DNA of 64,000 nucleotides from Meridianimarinicoccus marinus (GCF_040689105.1 NZ_JBFBVU010000003.1:124001-188000); one strand, 5' to 3'; numbered from the stretch's first letter, positions 25,327 through 36,985 are shown. The notes: a model not told the origin generated them from the letters alone. Program-made: numbers and translations.

Positions 25327-27549
25327 TTAGCCGAAGATGGCGTTCAGCGTGGCGCTGGGGCGCATCACGGCTGCGGTCTTGGCCGGGTCGGTCTTGTAGT
25401 AGCCGCCCAGATCCGCCGGCGCCCCCTGCGCTGCCGCCAGTTCGGCCAGGATGGCCGCTTCCTTCTCGGCCAGGTCCTTGGCGATGGGCGCGAAATGCGC
25501 CGCCAGTTCGGCATCCTCGGTCTGCGCGGCCAGGGCTTCGGCCCAGTAGCGGGCAAACCAGTAGTGGCTGTCGCGGTTATCGGGCTCTCCGACCTTGCGC
25601 GAGGGCGAGCGGTTGTCGTCAAGGATCCCCTGCGTCGCCGCTTCGGCCGCCTTGCCCAGAACACCGGCCTTGGCGTTGCCCTTGCTGTCGGCCAGGAAGT
25701 TCAGGCTTTCGCCAAGCGCGCAGAATTCGCCCATGGAATCCCACCGCAGGTGGTTTTCTTCCATCAGCTGCTGCACGTGCTTGGGGGCCGAACCGCCCGC
25801 GCCGGTTTCGAACAGCCCGCCGCCGTTCATCAGCTTGACGATGGACAGCATCTTGGCCGAGGTGCCCAGTTCGAGGATCGGGAACAGGTCGGTCAGATAG
25901 TCCCGCAGCACGTTGCCGGTGATGGCGATGCTGTCCTTGCCCGCGGTGATGGTTTCCAGCGATTGCCGGGTCGCTTCGCGCGGCGCCATGATCAGGAACT
26001 TGTCCGCCACGCCGGCGGCGTCCAGCGCCGGGGTCACGTATTTGATCAGCTCGGCGTCATGGGCGCGATTCGCGTCCAGCCAGAAGATCGCTTCCGAGCC
26101 GGTCAGGCGCTGACGGTCCAGCGCCAGCTGGATCCAGTTCTCGATCGGGGCCTGTTTGACGGTGCAGGACCGCCAGATGTCACCAGCCTCCACGTCGTGG
26201 CTGTGCAGCGTCTCGCCATTGGCCAGAACGATGCGGATGGTGCCATCGGCGGGCGCCTCGAAGGTGGTCGGATGGCTGCCGTATTCCTCGGCCTTCTGGG
26301 CCATCAGGCCAACGTTGGCCACGGACCCGGCCTTGGTGACGTCCAGCGCGCCGTTCTCTTTGAAGAACTTGATGCTTTCGTCATAGACCGTGGAATAGCA
26401 GCGGTCGGGGATGACGCAATTGGTGTCGCCCTTGTTGCCCGCCGCATCCCAGCCCTTGCCACCAGCCCGGATCACCGCTGGCATCGAGGCGTCGATGATC
26501 ACATCGGACGGCACATGCAGGTTGGTGATGCCCTTGTCGCTGTCCACCATGTACATGGCGGGGCGTTCGGCGGTCAGGGCGTCGATCTCGGCCTGGATCT
26601 CGGCGGCGTTCGGCAGGGTGGCGATACGGGCCAGAACGTCGCCCATGCCCGAGTTCGGGTTGACCCCTGCGGCCTCGAGCGCGCTGCCGTATTTGGCGAA
26701 GATCGGCGCCAGCCACGCCTTGACTGCATGGCCGAAGATGATCGGGTCCGAGACCTTCATCATCGTCGCCTTCATGTGCAGCGAGAACATGGTGCCGTCG
26801 GCCTTGGTGTCCTCGATCGCGGCGCCAAGGAAATCTGCCAGCGCCTTGACCGACAGGAAGGTCGCATCGGCGACGGTACCTTCGTCCAGCGTCCAGCCAT
26901 CCTTCAGAACCGTAACCGCGCCATCGGTGCCGACGAATTCGATCCGGGCGTCGCCCGCCTGTTGGGCGGTGATGGTGGCCGATTTCTCGTTGGCGTAGAA
27001 GTCGTTGCCCGGCATCGACGAGACCTTGGTCTTGCTGTCTGGCGACCATTTCCCCATCGAATGCGGATTGTTCTGGGCAAAGTTCTTCACCGCCCTGGCG
27101 GCGCGGCGGTCCGAGTTGCCTTCGCGCAGCACCGGGTTCACGGCCGAGCCCTTGATGGCGTCGTAACGCGCCTTGATGTCTTGCTCTTCGTCAGTCGCGG
27201 GATCGTTCGGGTAGGACGGGATGTCGTAGCCCTTGGCCTGAAGCTCGGCGATGGCGGCGTTCAGCTGCGGCATCGAGGCCGAGATGTTGGGCAGCTTGAT
27301 GACATTGGCGTCCGGGGTCTTCACCAGCTGGCCCAGTTCGGCCAGATCGTCGGACACGCGCTGCGCGTCGGTCAGACGCTCGGGGAAGGTCGCCAGAATG
27401 CGGCCCGCGACCGAAATATCCTTGGTGCCCACCGACACGCCGGCGGCGCTGGTGAACGACCGGATGATCGGAAGGAACGAGGCGCTCGCCAGTTCCGGCG
27501 CTTCGTCTACAATGGTATACACAATGTCCGGGGTCGTGGTGTCCGCCAT
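25327..27549 (-). CDS. icd: Monomeric NADP-dependent isocitrate dehydrogenase
   Basis: The enzyme makes 2-oxoglutarate and NADPH in the TCA cycle. The 740-residue product is the monomeric (type II) IDH, unrelated in length to the roughly 400-residue dimer. Recognisable stretches are LPNISASMPQLNAAIAELQ, YPNDPATDEE, NSDRRAARAVKNFAQNNPHS, and DDNRSPSRKVGEPDNRDSHY near the C-terminus. ATG at 27549 gives the family start; the upstream extension is not conserved. The 262-bp region upstream holds its promoter. Confidence 0.96.
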   Translation of the reverse strand: MADTTTPDIVYTIVDEAPELASASFLPIIRSFTSAAGVSVGTKDISVAGRILATFPERLTDAQRVSDDLAELGQLVKTPDANVIKLPNISASMPQLNAAIAELQAKGYDIPSYPNDPATDEEQDIKARYDAIKGSAVNPVLREGNSDRRAARAVKNFAQNNPHSMGKWSPDSKTKVSSMPGNDFYANEKSATITAQQAGDARIEFVGTDGAVTVLKDGWTLDEGTVADATFLSVKALADFLGAAIEDTKADGTMFSLHMKATMMKVSDPIIFGHAVKAWLAPIFAKYGSALEAAGVNPNSGMGDVLARIATLPNAAEIQAEIDALTAERPAMYMVDSDKGITNLHVPSDVIIDASMPAVIRAGGKGWDAAGNKGDTNCVIPDRCYSTVYDESIKFFKENGALDVTKAGSVANVGLMAQKAEEYGSHPTTFEAPADGTIRIVLANGETLHSHDVEAGDIWRSCTVKQAPIENWIQLALDRQRLTGSEAIFWLDANRAHDAELIKYVTPALDAAGVADKFLIMAPREATRQSLETITAGKDSIAITGNVLRDYLTDLFPILELGTSAKMLSIVKLMNGGGLFETGAGGSAPKHVQQLMEENHLRWDSMGEFCALGESLNFLADSKGNAKAGVLGKAAEAATQGILDDNRSPSRKVGEPDNRDSHYWFARYWAEALAAQTEDAELAAHFAPIAKDLAEKEAAILAELAAAQGAPADLGGYYKTDPAKTAAVMRPSATLNAIFG

Positions 27550-27811
27550 GAGAATTGCCCTTTTTCGTTCTGGTGCGATGATGATCCGCCGGGGCCGCAA
27601 CCGGCCGCAGCTTTGGCCTTGCGGACGATTCCGGCAGCGGAACCGAGCGGTGGCCCATGAATGGCTACCAGCCGATTAAATCACGCGGCCCGGCAAATCA
27701 ATTCGTCAGATGCCGCAGGGGTGACGACATGTTGCCACGCTTTGCGGAATATGTTGGCGAAAGCTGCACGATGGTGGCGCAAACGCGGCGATTGCGCCCC
27801 GTTTCAGGCTG

Positions 27812-29605
27812 TTAGCGGTAGCCTTCCTTCTGGGTGGTGTACATGCCGGCGTACAGCCCCCCCAGCGCCAGAAGCTCGGCATGGGTTCCGGTTTCGACCA
27901 CCCGTCCCTGATCCAGCACATAGATCTTGTCGGCATCGATGACCGACGACAGCCGATGCGCGACGATGATCGTGGTCTTGCCCTCGGACAGGCGGTTCAG
28001 CGCGCCCTTGATCCGCTCCTCGGTGCGCTGGTCCAGCGCCGAGGTGGCCTCGTCCAGCAGCAGGATCGGGGCCGAGCGCAGGAAGGCGCGGGCAATGGCG
28101 ATCCGCTGTTTCTGGCCGCCCGACAGCTGCGCCCCCTTGGGGCCCAGCGGCGTGTTGCCCCGGTCGCGGATCAGCCCGGCAATCTCGGCGGCTTCGGCGG
28201 CGGCCCAGATTTCTTCGTCAGTGGACTGCGGCCGCACGTATTTGATGTTTTCCCAGATCGAGGCGTTGAAGATCACGATGTCCTGCGCCACCACCGAGAA
28301 CGACTTGCGCAGGGTGGCGATGCGGATGTCGCGCACATTGTGATCGCCGATCATCACCGCGCCGCCCTGGATGTCGTAAAGCCGTCCCAGCAGGCTCAGC
28401 ACCGTGGTCTTTCCCGATCCGGTGGCGCCGACAATGGCCGTCCGCTTGCCGCCGTCGAAGGTCAGGTCCAGATCCTTGAACAGCGGCTGGTCGGCGGAAT
28501 AGCCGAAGGTCACCTTCTCAAGCCGGATGTCCGCGGCGGCGTCGAAATCGTCGGTGGCATCGGGAACGTCCACGATGCTGGGCTCCTGCCGCATGATCGA
28601 ATGGACCGAATCCAGCTGCACCAGCTGCTGTTGCAACTGGGTAAAGAACTTGGCCAGCGCCCGCAGCGGGTCGAAGACCATGACCAGCCCCAGCATGAAG
28701 GTGATGATGGCGGCGCCGTCGATGTCGTGATGCGGGCTGATGGCCATGTAGCCGCCAAAGCCGATGACCATGGCATAGGCGAAGGCCGAGGCGAAATCGA
28801 TGGCCGGCAGCACGATCGCCTGCGCCGCCTGCACCCGCACCTGCAGGCTGCGAATCTTCTCGTTGGTGGCCTGAAGCCGGGCTTCCTCGAACTCTTCCTG
28901 GTTCGAGATCTTGACCGTGCGCATCCCGTTCACGGTCTCTTCCAGGGTGTTCATATAGGCGCCAAGCGCGGCTTCCGCCGTGCGCTGCACATGCTTGATC
29001 CGGCGCGACACGAATTGCAGCGTGAACAGGATCACCGGCGCGATGATCAGCGCGGTCAGGAACAGCAGCGGCGCCTTGTAGATCAGGTAGCCCGACACGA
29101 TGATCACCATCACCGCATCGCGCACCGCGTTGATCGTCACTTGCCCCACGAATCGCGACAGTTGCTGCGCCTGCGTCACCACCCGCAGGATGATGTCGGC
29201 AGGGCTTGAGCGTTCGAAATACGACAGGTCCAGCACCAGCAGCTTTTCGATCAGGTCGCGGCGCAATTCCATCACCGCACCCGAGGCCAGCCAGGTCGAG
29301 GTGCGCGGCACCACGTAAGACGTGATCCCCCGCACGAAGAACAGCGCGAAGACCAGCCCGCAGACCTTGTACAGGTCGCGCACCGCGCCCTGGTCAAAGA
29401 TGACCCGCAGGCCGCTTTCCGTCAGGCGCAGGAACTGCTGATAGACCAGCCCCTGCACCAGGATCAGCCCCAGCACGAGGAGCAGCCAGACCGTCCGCTT
29501 CTTCAGATACGCGTTCCAGAACCACGCGATGTTCTCGCGATCCTGCGCGGTGAAGAACGGCTTGCCGTCCGACTCGCTGGATTTGCCAAAGATGCGCAGC
29601 TTCAT
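27812..29605 (-). CDS. MsbA-like ABC exporter (fused membrane and ATPase domains)
   Basis: The 597-residue half-transporter has a six-helix export domain (about 35-320) and one nucleotide-binding domain with Walker A GATGSGKT near 393-400, signature LSGGQKQRIAIARAF, Walker B ILLLDEATSALDQ and H-loop VAHRLSS. It resembles lipid A/lipid flippases of the MsbA type and other type IV exporters; substrate is unproven. It follows icd by 262 bp on the same strand. A GGCGCAA/TTGCGCC hairpin (27776-27798) lies just beyond its stop without a U-tract. Confidence 0.88.
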   Translation of the reverse strand: MKLRIFGKSSESDGKPFFTAQDRENIAWFWNAYLKKRTVWLLLVLGLILVQGLVYQQFLRLTESGLRVIFDQGAVRDLYKVCGLVFALFFVRGITSYVVPRTSTWLASGAVMELRRDLIEKLLVLDLSYFERSSPADIILRVVTQAQQLSRFVGQVTINAVRDAVMVIIVSGYLIYKAPLLFLTALIIAPVILFTLQFVSRRIKHVQRTAEAALGAYMNTLEETVNGMRTVKISNQEEFEEARLQATNEKIRSLQVRVQAAQAIVLPAIDFASAFAYAMVIGFGGYMAISPHHDIDGAAIITFMLGLVMVFDPLRALAKFFTQLQQQLVQLDSVHSIMRQEPSIVDVPDATDDFDAAADIRLEKVTFGYSADQPLFKDLDLTFDGGKRTAIVGATGSGKTTVLSLLGRLYDIQGGAVMIGDHNVRDIRIATLRKSFSVVAQDIVIFNASIWENIKYVRPQSTDEEIWAAAEAAEIAGLIRDRGNTPLGPKGAQLSGGQKQRIAIARAFLRSAPILLLDEATSALDQRTEERIKGALNRLSEGKTTIIVAHRLSSVIDADKIYVLDQGRVVETGTHAELLALGGLYAGMYTTQKEGYR

Positions 29606-29695
29606 GTGCCTTCTCTTTCACCACCGGCGCGTCTTGTCGAGTGTCGGCGCATCCCCGCCGGCCCGGTCGTGGTCGCGGTGCATCAGGTGCGGGGG

Positions 29696-30325
29696 TCAGA
29701 TCCGGGGCAGCGCATCGCCGTCATCGGGAACGATATAGCCCCGCTGCACCGGCGGGCGATCCTGCATCACCCGGTACCAGCGCGCGACATTGGGATAGCT
29801 GGCCAGGTCGATCTCTTGCCGGGGATGGCGCGCGGCCCAGGGAAAGATGGCCATGTCGGCGATGGAATAGTCGCCCGAAACCCAGTCGCCCAGCGCCAAC
29901 TGCCGGTCCAGCACGGCGTACAGACGCTTGGCCTCCCTGGCATAGCGCTCCTCGGCATATTCGGACTTGCCGCGCTTTGGGTAGAGGAAATGATGCGATT
30001 GCCCCAGCATCGGGCCAAAGCCGCCCATCTGCCACATCAGCCATTGCATCACCTGCGCCCGCGCCAGCGGGTCCTTGGGCAGGAACCGGCCGTGTTTTTC
30101 GGCGAGATAGACCATGATGGCCCCCGATTCCATCAGCGACAGGCCGGTGTCGCGGTCGTAGATCGCGGGGATCTTGTTGTTGGGGCTGACCTTTAGGAAC
30201 GCCGGGTCATGCTGTTCCCCGGTTTCGATGTTGACGGAGTGCACCTCGTAGGGCACGCCCAGTTCTTCCAGAAGGATGGAGACCTTGCGTCCGTTCGGGG
30301 TGCTCCAAGTATACAGATCGATCAT
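29696..30325 (-). CDS. Glutathione S-transferase, YfcG/YghU-like
   Basis: The 209-residue product has a thioredoxin-fold N-domain (MIDLYTWSTPNGRKVSILLE, then NKIPAIYDRDTGLSLMESGA) and an all-helical C-domain (LGDWVSGDYSIADMAIFPWA). The TPNG-R-K-[VI] motif replaces the Ser/Tyr site of classical GSTs and matches the Nu-class YfcG/YghU disulfide reductases that use glutathione. It lies 90 bp upstream of the ABC exporter start on the same strand, and divergently from the copper operator. Confidence 0.85.
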   Translation of the reverse strand: MIDLYTWSTPNGRKVSILLEELGVPYEVHSVNIETGEQHDPAFLKVSPNNKIPAIYDRDTGLSLMESGAIMVYLAEKHGRFLPKDPLARAQVMQWLMWQMGGFGPMLGQSHHFLYPKRGKSEYAEERYAREAKRLYAVLDRQLALGDWVSGDYSIADMAIFPWAARHPRQEIDLASYPNVARWYRVMQDRPPVQRGYIVPDDGDALPRI

Positions 30326-30415
30326 TTCGCAGTCCTGTGTGGTCGGTTCGCAGCAACCTAGGGTCGCGCGCCCGGCCCGGCAACCGGATGCGTCACGCTG
30401 CCCGACAGGCGGGGC

Positions 30416-30446
30416 TTGACCTTCCAGTGACTGGAAGGACTATCTG
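30416..30446 (+). promoter_or_regulatory. CueR-type operator-promoter of copA
   Basis: TTGACC (30416-30421) and TATCTG (30441-30446) are separated by 19 bp, the long spacer typical of MerR-family promoters. Between them lies a perfect dyad, CCTTCCAG-TGA-CTGGAAGG (30420-30438), matching the CueR site type. CueR bound to Cu(I) would untwist this spacer and activate copA-cueR. Confidence 0.85.
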
Positions 30447-30474
30447 GGGCGGGAAGATCAGACCGGAGTGCCCG

Positions 30475-32933
<2,459 letters not shown>

Positions 32934-32937
<4 letters not shown>

Positions 32938-33332
32938 ACATCGGCGACGCGGCCAAGGCCTCGGGCCTGCCCAGCAAGACCATCCGCTATTACGAGGACA
33001 TCGGCCTGCTGGTACCGCCGCGCACCGCCAACGGCTACCGCGACTTTGGCCCGCGCGAGATCAACATCCTGACCTTTCTGGCCCGCGCGCGCGCGCTGGG
33101 GTTCACCATCGAGGAATGCCGCGCCCTGCTGGCGCTGTGGCAGGACACCGACCGGTCCAGCGCCGATGTGCGCCGGATCGCCCAGACCCACCTGGAGGAG
33201 ATCGACCGCAAGATCGCCGACCTGCGCGACATGCGCGCCACGCTGGCCCACCTCGTGCACTGCTGCGCCGGCGATGACCGGCCCGATTGCCCGATCCTCG
33301 ACAGCCTTGCCCGTGGCGACCCCGCCGGCTGA
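32934..33332 (+). CDS. cueR: Copper-responsive MerR-family regulator CueR
   Basis: The 132-residue protein has the MerR helix-turn-helix (MNIGDAAKASGLPSKTIRYY then EDIGLLVPPRTANGYRDF), a dimerisation helix and the CueR metal-binding loop C-x7-C (CAGDDRPDC) near the C-terminus, which binds one Cu(I), Ag(I) or Au(I). Its start lies inside the copA stop (ATGA), so sensor and pump are made together from the copA promoter; the operator above suggests positive autoregulation. Confidence 0.93.
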
Positions 33333-33342
33333 CCTCCGACAG

Positions 33343-33372
33343 AAAAGGGCCGCCCGATCGCCCGGACGGCCC
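33343..33372 (-). terminator. Terminator of ald
   Basis: GGGCCGCCCG (33347-33356) pairs with CGGACGGCCC (33363-33372, one G-T pair) around a 6-base loop. On the minus strand it is followed by TTTTCTG, 21 bp after the ald stop; on the plus strand there is no U-tract. Confidence 0.75.
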
Positions 33373-33393
33373 CCAAAATGAATGCGAGGTGGC

Positions 33394-34512
33394 TCAGGCC
33401 GCCAGCGCGGTGGCCAGCGGCACGGCCTCATAGCCCAGATCGTCGGCCACCGCCTTGTAGGTGATCTGCCCGTTCCAGACGTTCAGCCCGTTGGCCAGAT
33501 GCGGATCGGCCGCCAGCGCCGCGCGCCAGCCCTTGTCGGCAATGCGCAGCGCATGGGGCAGCGTCACGTTGTTGAGCGCATAGGTCGAGGTCCGCGCCAC
33601 GCCGCCGGGCATGTTGGCCACGCAGTAATGCACCACATCGTCCACCACGTAGGTCGGATCGGCATGGGTGGTGGCCCGTGACGTTTCGAAACAGCCGCCC
33701 TGGTCGATGGCCACATCCACGACAACGGCGCCCTTCTTCATGGTCGCCAGATGCGCGCGCCGCACCAGTTTCGGCGCCGCAGCACCCGGCACCAGAACCG
33801 CGCCGATGACCAGATCGGCCTCGGCCACGCATTCCTCAAGGTTGGCCTTGTTGGAAAACCGGGTCTTGGCGCGTGCTTCAAAGAACATGCCCAGCCGTTC
33901 CAGCGCCTCGGGGCTGCGGTCCAAGATGGTCACATCGGCGCCCAGCCCCACGGCCATCTGCGCCGCGTTGAAACCGACCACGCCGCCGCCGATGACGCAG
34001 ACCTTGCCCGGCGCCACGCCCGGCACGCCGCCCAGCAGTACGCCGCGCCCGCCCTGCGCCTTTTCCAGGGTCGAGGCCCCGGCCTGGATCGACATCCGTC
34101 CGGCCACCTGGCTCATGGGTTTCAGCAGCGGCAGCCCGCCGCGCGCATCCGTCACGGTTTCATAGGCGATGCAGACGGCGCCCGAATTCACCAGATCGCG
34201 GGTCTGTTCGGGGTCCGGGGCCAGATGCAGATAGGTGTAAAGGATCTGGTTCTCGCGCAGCATGGCGCGTTCGGCCGCTTGCGGTTCCTTGACCTTCACG
34301 ATCATCTCGGCACGAGCGAAAACCTCTTCGGCGCTGTCCACCACCTGCGCGCCGGCGGCGGCATAGGCATCATCTTCCGCACCGATGCCCAATCCCGCGC
34401 CGGTTTCCACCAGAACGCTGTGCCCGTGCGACACCATCTCGGCTGCACTTTCGGGCGTCATCCCGACACGATATTCATGATTCTTGATTTCTTTGGGTGT
34501 GCCGACGATCAT
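33394..34512 (-). CDS. ald: Alanine dehydrogenase
   Basis: The NAD-dependent enzyme deaminates L-alanine to pyruvate and ammonia. The 372-residue product shows MIVGTPKEIKNHEYRVGMTP, EPQAAERAMLRENQILYTYL, HLAPDPEQTRDL, the Rossmann segment KVCVIGGGVVGFNAAQMAVG and the C-terminal MPGGVARTSTYALNNVTLP. Length fits. ATG at 34512 has GGGAGGAC about 8 bases before it. Divergent from an Lrp-type regulator, as in the ald-aldR arrangement. Confidence 0.96.
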   Translation of the reverse strand: MIVGTPKEIKNHEYRVGMTPESAAEMVSHGHSVLVETGAGLGIGAEDDAYAAAGAQVVDSAEEVFARAEMIVKVKEPQAAERAMLRENQILYTYLHLAPDPEQTRDLVNSGAVCIAYETVTDARGGLPLLKPMSQVAGRMSIQAGASTLEKAQGGRGVLLGGVPGVAPGKVCVIGGGVVGFNAAQMAVGLGADVTILDRSPEALERLGMFFEARAKTRFSNKANLEECVAEADLVIGAVLVPGAAAPKLVRRAHLATMKKGAVVVDVAIDQGGCFETSRATTHADPTYVVDDVVHYCVANMPGGVARTSTYALNNVTLPHALRIADKGWRAALAADPHLANGLNVWNGQITYKAVADDLGYEAVPLATALAA

Positions 34513-34553
34513 CGCATGTCCTCCCGTGATCTGCATGGGGGAGGATATGGACC

Positions 34554-34583
34554 GAAATTGGAAGTATTTGTTCCGAATATTTC
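34554..34583. promoter_or_regulatory. Putative Lrp-type operator between ald and its regulator
   Basis: GAAAT-T-GGAA (34554-34563), a 7-bp gap (GTATTTG), then TTCC-GAAT-ATTTC (34571-34583) form an interrupted inverted repeat in the 134-bp divergent promoter. Position and A/T-rich dyad fit an AldR/Lrp binding site; not tested. Confidence 0.45.
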
Positions 34584-34646
34584 ATGTGCTTTGACCAATG
34601 TTATGGATGAAATGCAGCAAAACAGACTTTGGACAGGAAAAATTTC

Positions 34647-35111
34647 ATGGACATCTTTGATCGCCGAATCCTGCGCGCCCTGCAGAAGGATTCCCAACGT
34701 CCCATCGCCGAACTGGCGCGCGACATCGGGCTGTCGACCTCGGCCTGCCACCGGCGGATCAAGCTGCTGGAGGAAAACGGCCTGATCCGTGGCTATGCCG
34801 CCCAGATCGACCGCACCGCGCTGGGGCTGAAGCTGCAGGTCTTCGTCGAGATCACGCTCAGTTCCCAGGCCCGCGAGGTGCTGGAGGCCTTCGAGACCGC
34901 CGTCACCCGTTTCGACGACATCCTGGAATGTCACCTGACCTCTGGCCATGCGGATTACATCCTGCGCGTGGTGGCGCGGGACATGAACGACTATGCCGAC
35001 ATTCATCGCGAATGCCTGTCGCGGCTGCCGAACGTGGCCTCGATGCAGACGATCTTTACGCTGCGCCCGGTGCAGCAGTGGCGCGGCTATCCGATCCGGG
35101 ACGCGGACTGA
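34647..35111 (+). CDS. Lrp/AsnC-family regulator, probably AldR-like
   Basis: The 154-residue product has an N-terminal winged helix (DIFDRRILRALQKDSQRPIA, then ELARDIGLSTSACHRRIKLL) and a RAM ligand-binding domain (EVLEAFETAVTRFDDILECH, then TSGHADYILRVVARDMNDYA). ATG at 34647 has AGGAAAA upstream; a TTG 18 bases earlier is less likely. It is transcribed divergently from ald, so it most likely activates or represses ald in response to alanine; the ligand is inferred only from context. Confidence 0.85.
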   Translation: MDIFDRRILRALQKDSQRPIAELARDIGLSTSACHRRIKLLEENGLIRGYAAQIDRTALGLKLQVFVEITLSSQAREVLEAFETAVTRFDDILECHLTSGHADYILRVVARDMNDYADIHRECLSRLPNVASMQTIFTLRPVQQWRGYPIRDAD

Positions 35112-35135
35112 GCGCCACGCCCCGAGTGTTTCGGA

Positions 35136-36239
35136 CTACAGTTCCGACCGGATCTGCTGGCGCAGATAGTCGATGGGCACCGGCTTGCCCTCGCGCCTGA
35201 AGGTCCAATAGGTCCAGCCGTTGCAACTGGGCGCCCCTTCCAGCGCCGCGCCGACCTGATGGATCGACCCGTGATGATCGCCGCGCGCGTTCGACGCCGC
35301 CAGCGTGCCATCGGCGCGCACCTTGGCCACATCGCCGCGCGGGGAATACAGCTTCTCCCCCGGTCGCAGCATGCCGCGTTCGACCAATTGCCCGAAGGGC
35401 ACGCGGGGTTGCGACCGCTTGGGCTGCGTCACCTGCAGGTCGGCCTCGTCCAGCTTGCGCACCCGTGCCAGCCGCGCCCTGGCGACCTCGATATAGGCAT
35501 CCTCGCGCTCGATCCCGATGAAGTTCCGGCCCAGCATCTTGGCCACCGCGCCGGTGGTGCCGGTGCCAAAGAACGGGTCCAGCACCACGTCGCCGGGCTT
35601 GGTTGTGCCGATCAGCACCCGGTGCAGCAGAGACTCGGGCTTTTGCGTCGGATGCGCCTTGGCGCCCTTGGCATCCTTCAGACGCTCGTGCCCGGTGCAG
35701 ATCGGCAGCACCCAGTCCGAGCGCATCTGCACATCCTCGTTCAGCGCCTTCAGCGCCTCGTAGTTGAAGGTGTATTTCGCCTTCTCGCTTTTCGACGCCC
35801 AGATCATCGTCTCATGCGCGTTGGTCAGCCGCTTGCCGCGGAAATTCGGCATCGGGTTCGACTTGCGCCAGATCACGTCGTTAAGAATCCAGTATCCCGC
35901 GTCCTGCAACGCCGCCCCGACCCGGAAGATGTTGTGATACGAACCGATCACCCAGATCGCGCCGTCGGGCTTCAGCACCCGCCGCGCCGCCTTCAGCCAT
36001 TCGCGGGTGAACTTGTCGTAGACCGCAAAACTGGAAAACTGGTCCCAGGCATCATCCACCGCATCGACCTTGGAATTGTCGGGCCGGTGCAGGTCGCCCT
36101 TGAGCTGCAGGTTGTACGGGGGATCCGCGAATATCAGGTCCACCGAGCCCTCGGGCAGCGCGTTCATCTGCGCAATGCAGTCGCCCTGAAGGATCGTGTT
36201 CAGCGGCAGCTTGGCTGCCTGTGTCGAAGTCTTTCTCAT
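35136..36239 (-). CDS. ccrM: Cell-cycle GANTC adenine methyltransferase CcrM
   Basis: CcrM methylates the A of GANTC and couples replication to transcription in alphaproteobacteria. The 367-residue product has the N6-adenine methyltransferase motif DPPY (39-42), the SAM-binding DPFFGTGTT (221-229) and a C-terminal extension of about 80 residues (APSCNGWTYWTFRREGKPV) characteristic of CcrM over other beta-class enzymes. ATG at 36239 follows GAGAGG. It lies 107 bp after rnhB on the same strand, with three GANTC sites in between. Confidence 0.96.
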   Translation of the reverse strand: MRKTSTQAAKLPLNTILQGDCIAQMNALPEGSVDLIFADPPYNLQLKGDLHRPDNSKVDAVDDAWDQFSSFAVYDKFTREWLKAARRVLKPDGAIWVIGSYHNIFRVGAALQDAGYWILNDVIWRKSNPMPNFRGKRLTNAHETMIWASKSEKAKYTFNYEALKALNEDVQMRSDWVLPICTGHERLKDAKGAKAHPTQKPESLLHRVLIGTTKPGDVVLDPFFGTGTTGAVAKMLGRNFIGIEREDAYIEVARARLARVRKLDEADLQVTQPKRSQPRVPFGQLVERGMLRPGEKLYSPRGDVAKVRADGTLAASNARGDHHGSIHQVGAALEGAPSCNGWTYWTFRREGKPVPIDYLRQQIRSEL

Positions 36240-36291
36240 GGTCTGCCTCTCGTGGCGGCCTGTTTTTTACGCCGCGTTTTGCAGACAAAAT

Positions 36292-36331
36292 GAGTCAAAC
36301 CCGATTCGAGGTCAATTTCTTTTTTTGAATC
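36292..36331 (-). promoter_or_regulatory. Cluster of three GANTC sites before ccrM
   Basis: GAGTC (36292-36296), GATTC (36303-36307) and GAATC (36327-36331) lie within 40 bp, 52-92 bp upstream of the ccrM start. They overlap a TTGACC-like -35 element. The Caulobacter ccrM gene also has GANTC sites in its leader, so this is probably an autoregulatory methylation switch. Confidence 0.6.
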
Positions 36332-36346
36332 AGAGGGTTAGCATAT

Positions 36347-36985
36347 TTACCCACACAACATCTTGTGGACGGGAGCGAAGGAACGTCTATGGTGCGGGGT
36401 CACCCCCAAATCTAGCAGGGCGCGTTTGTGGGCCGGGGTCGGGTAACCGGCGTTGGTTTCCCATCCGTAACCGGGAAACTGCTGCGCCAGCTCTCCCATG
36501 ATCCGGTCGCGCGCCACCTTGGCGATGATCGACGCCGCCGCGATGGACAGGCTGCGCGCATCACCCTTGACCACCGCCTGATGCCGCTGGTTCAGCCCGC
36601 GCGGCATGTGCACCCCGTCGATCAGCAGGTGATCGGGCGCCGTGCGCAACCCGGCCACGGCGCGGCGCATGGCCAGATGTGCTGCGTGCAGGATGTTGAT
36701 GTCCTCGATCTCCTCCACCGTGGCCTCGCCCACCGACCAGTCGGCACTGGCCTTGATCAGCTCTTCCAGCGCCAGCCGCCGCTTCACGCTCAGCTTCTTG
36801 GAATCGTTCAGCCCGTCGGGAATGTTGCCCGGGTCCAGCACCACGGCGGCGGCCAGCACCGGACCGGCCAGCGGCCCGCGCCCGACCTCGTCCACCCCGG
36901 CGATGCGGGTGGCGCCCAGCATCCGGGCTGCGGTTTCGAACCGGAAATCGGGTTTCGGGGGCAGGTCTATCTGTCGGCGCGCCAT
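36347..36985 (-). CDS. rnhB: Ribonuclease HII
   Basis: RNase HII removes ribonucleotides and RNA primers from DNA. The 212-residue product has the catalytic cluster GVDEVGRGPLAGPV (Asp-Glu pair), LNDSKKLS, LLIDGVHMPRG and GDARSLSIAAASIIAKVARD. Length is normal. Same strand as ccrM, 107 bp upstream. Confidence 0.96.
   Translation of the reverse strand: MARRQIDLPPKPDFRFETAARMLGATRIAGVDEVGRGPLAGPVLAAAVVLDPGNIPDGLNDSKKLSVKRRLALEELIKASADWSVGEATVEEIEDINILHAAHLAMRRAVAGLRTAPDHLLIDGVHMPRGLNQRHQAVVKGDARSLSIAAASIIAKVARDRIMGELAQQFPGYGWETNAGYPTPAHKRALLDLGVTPHHRRSFAPVHKMLCG

Noticed and set aside
25057..27660. 867-codon open frame on + opposite icd
   Set aside because: It is antisense to a clearly coding monomeric isocitrate dehydrogenase and owes its length to high-GC third positions; its product has no recognisable domain.
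27776..27798. GGCGCAA/TTGCGCC hairpin as the ABC exporter terminator
   Set aside because: A 7-bp stem with a 9-base loop but no T-run on either strand; too weak to call a terminator.
36332..36346. CtrA-like TTAA-N7-TTAA box near ccrM
   Set aside because: GTAAATATGCTAACC has half-sites at the wrong spacing and with mismatches.
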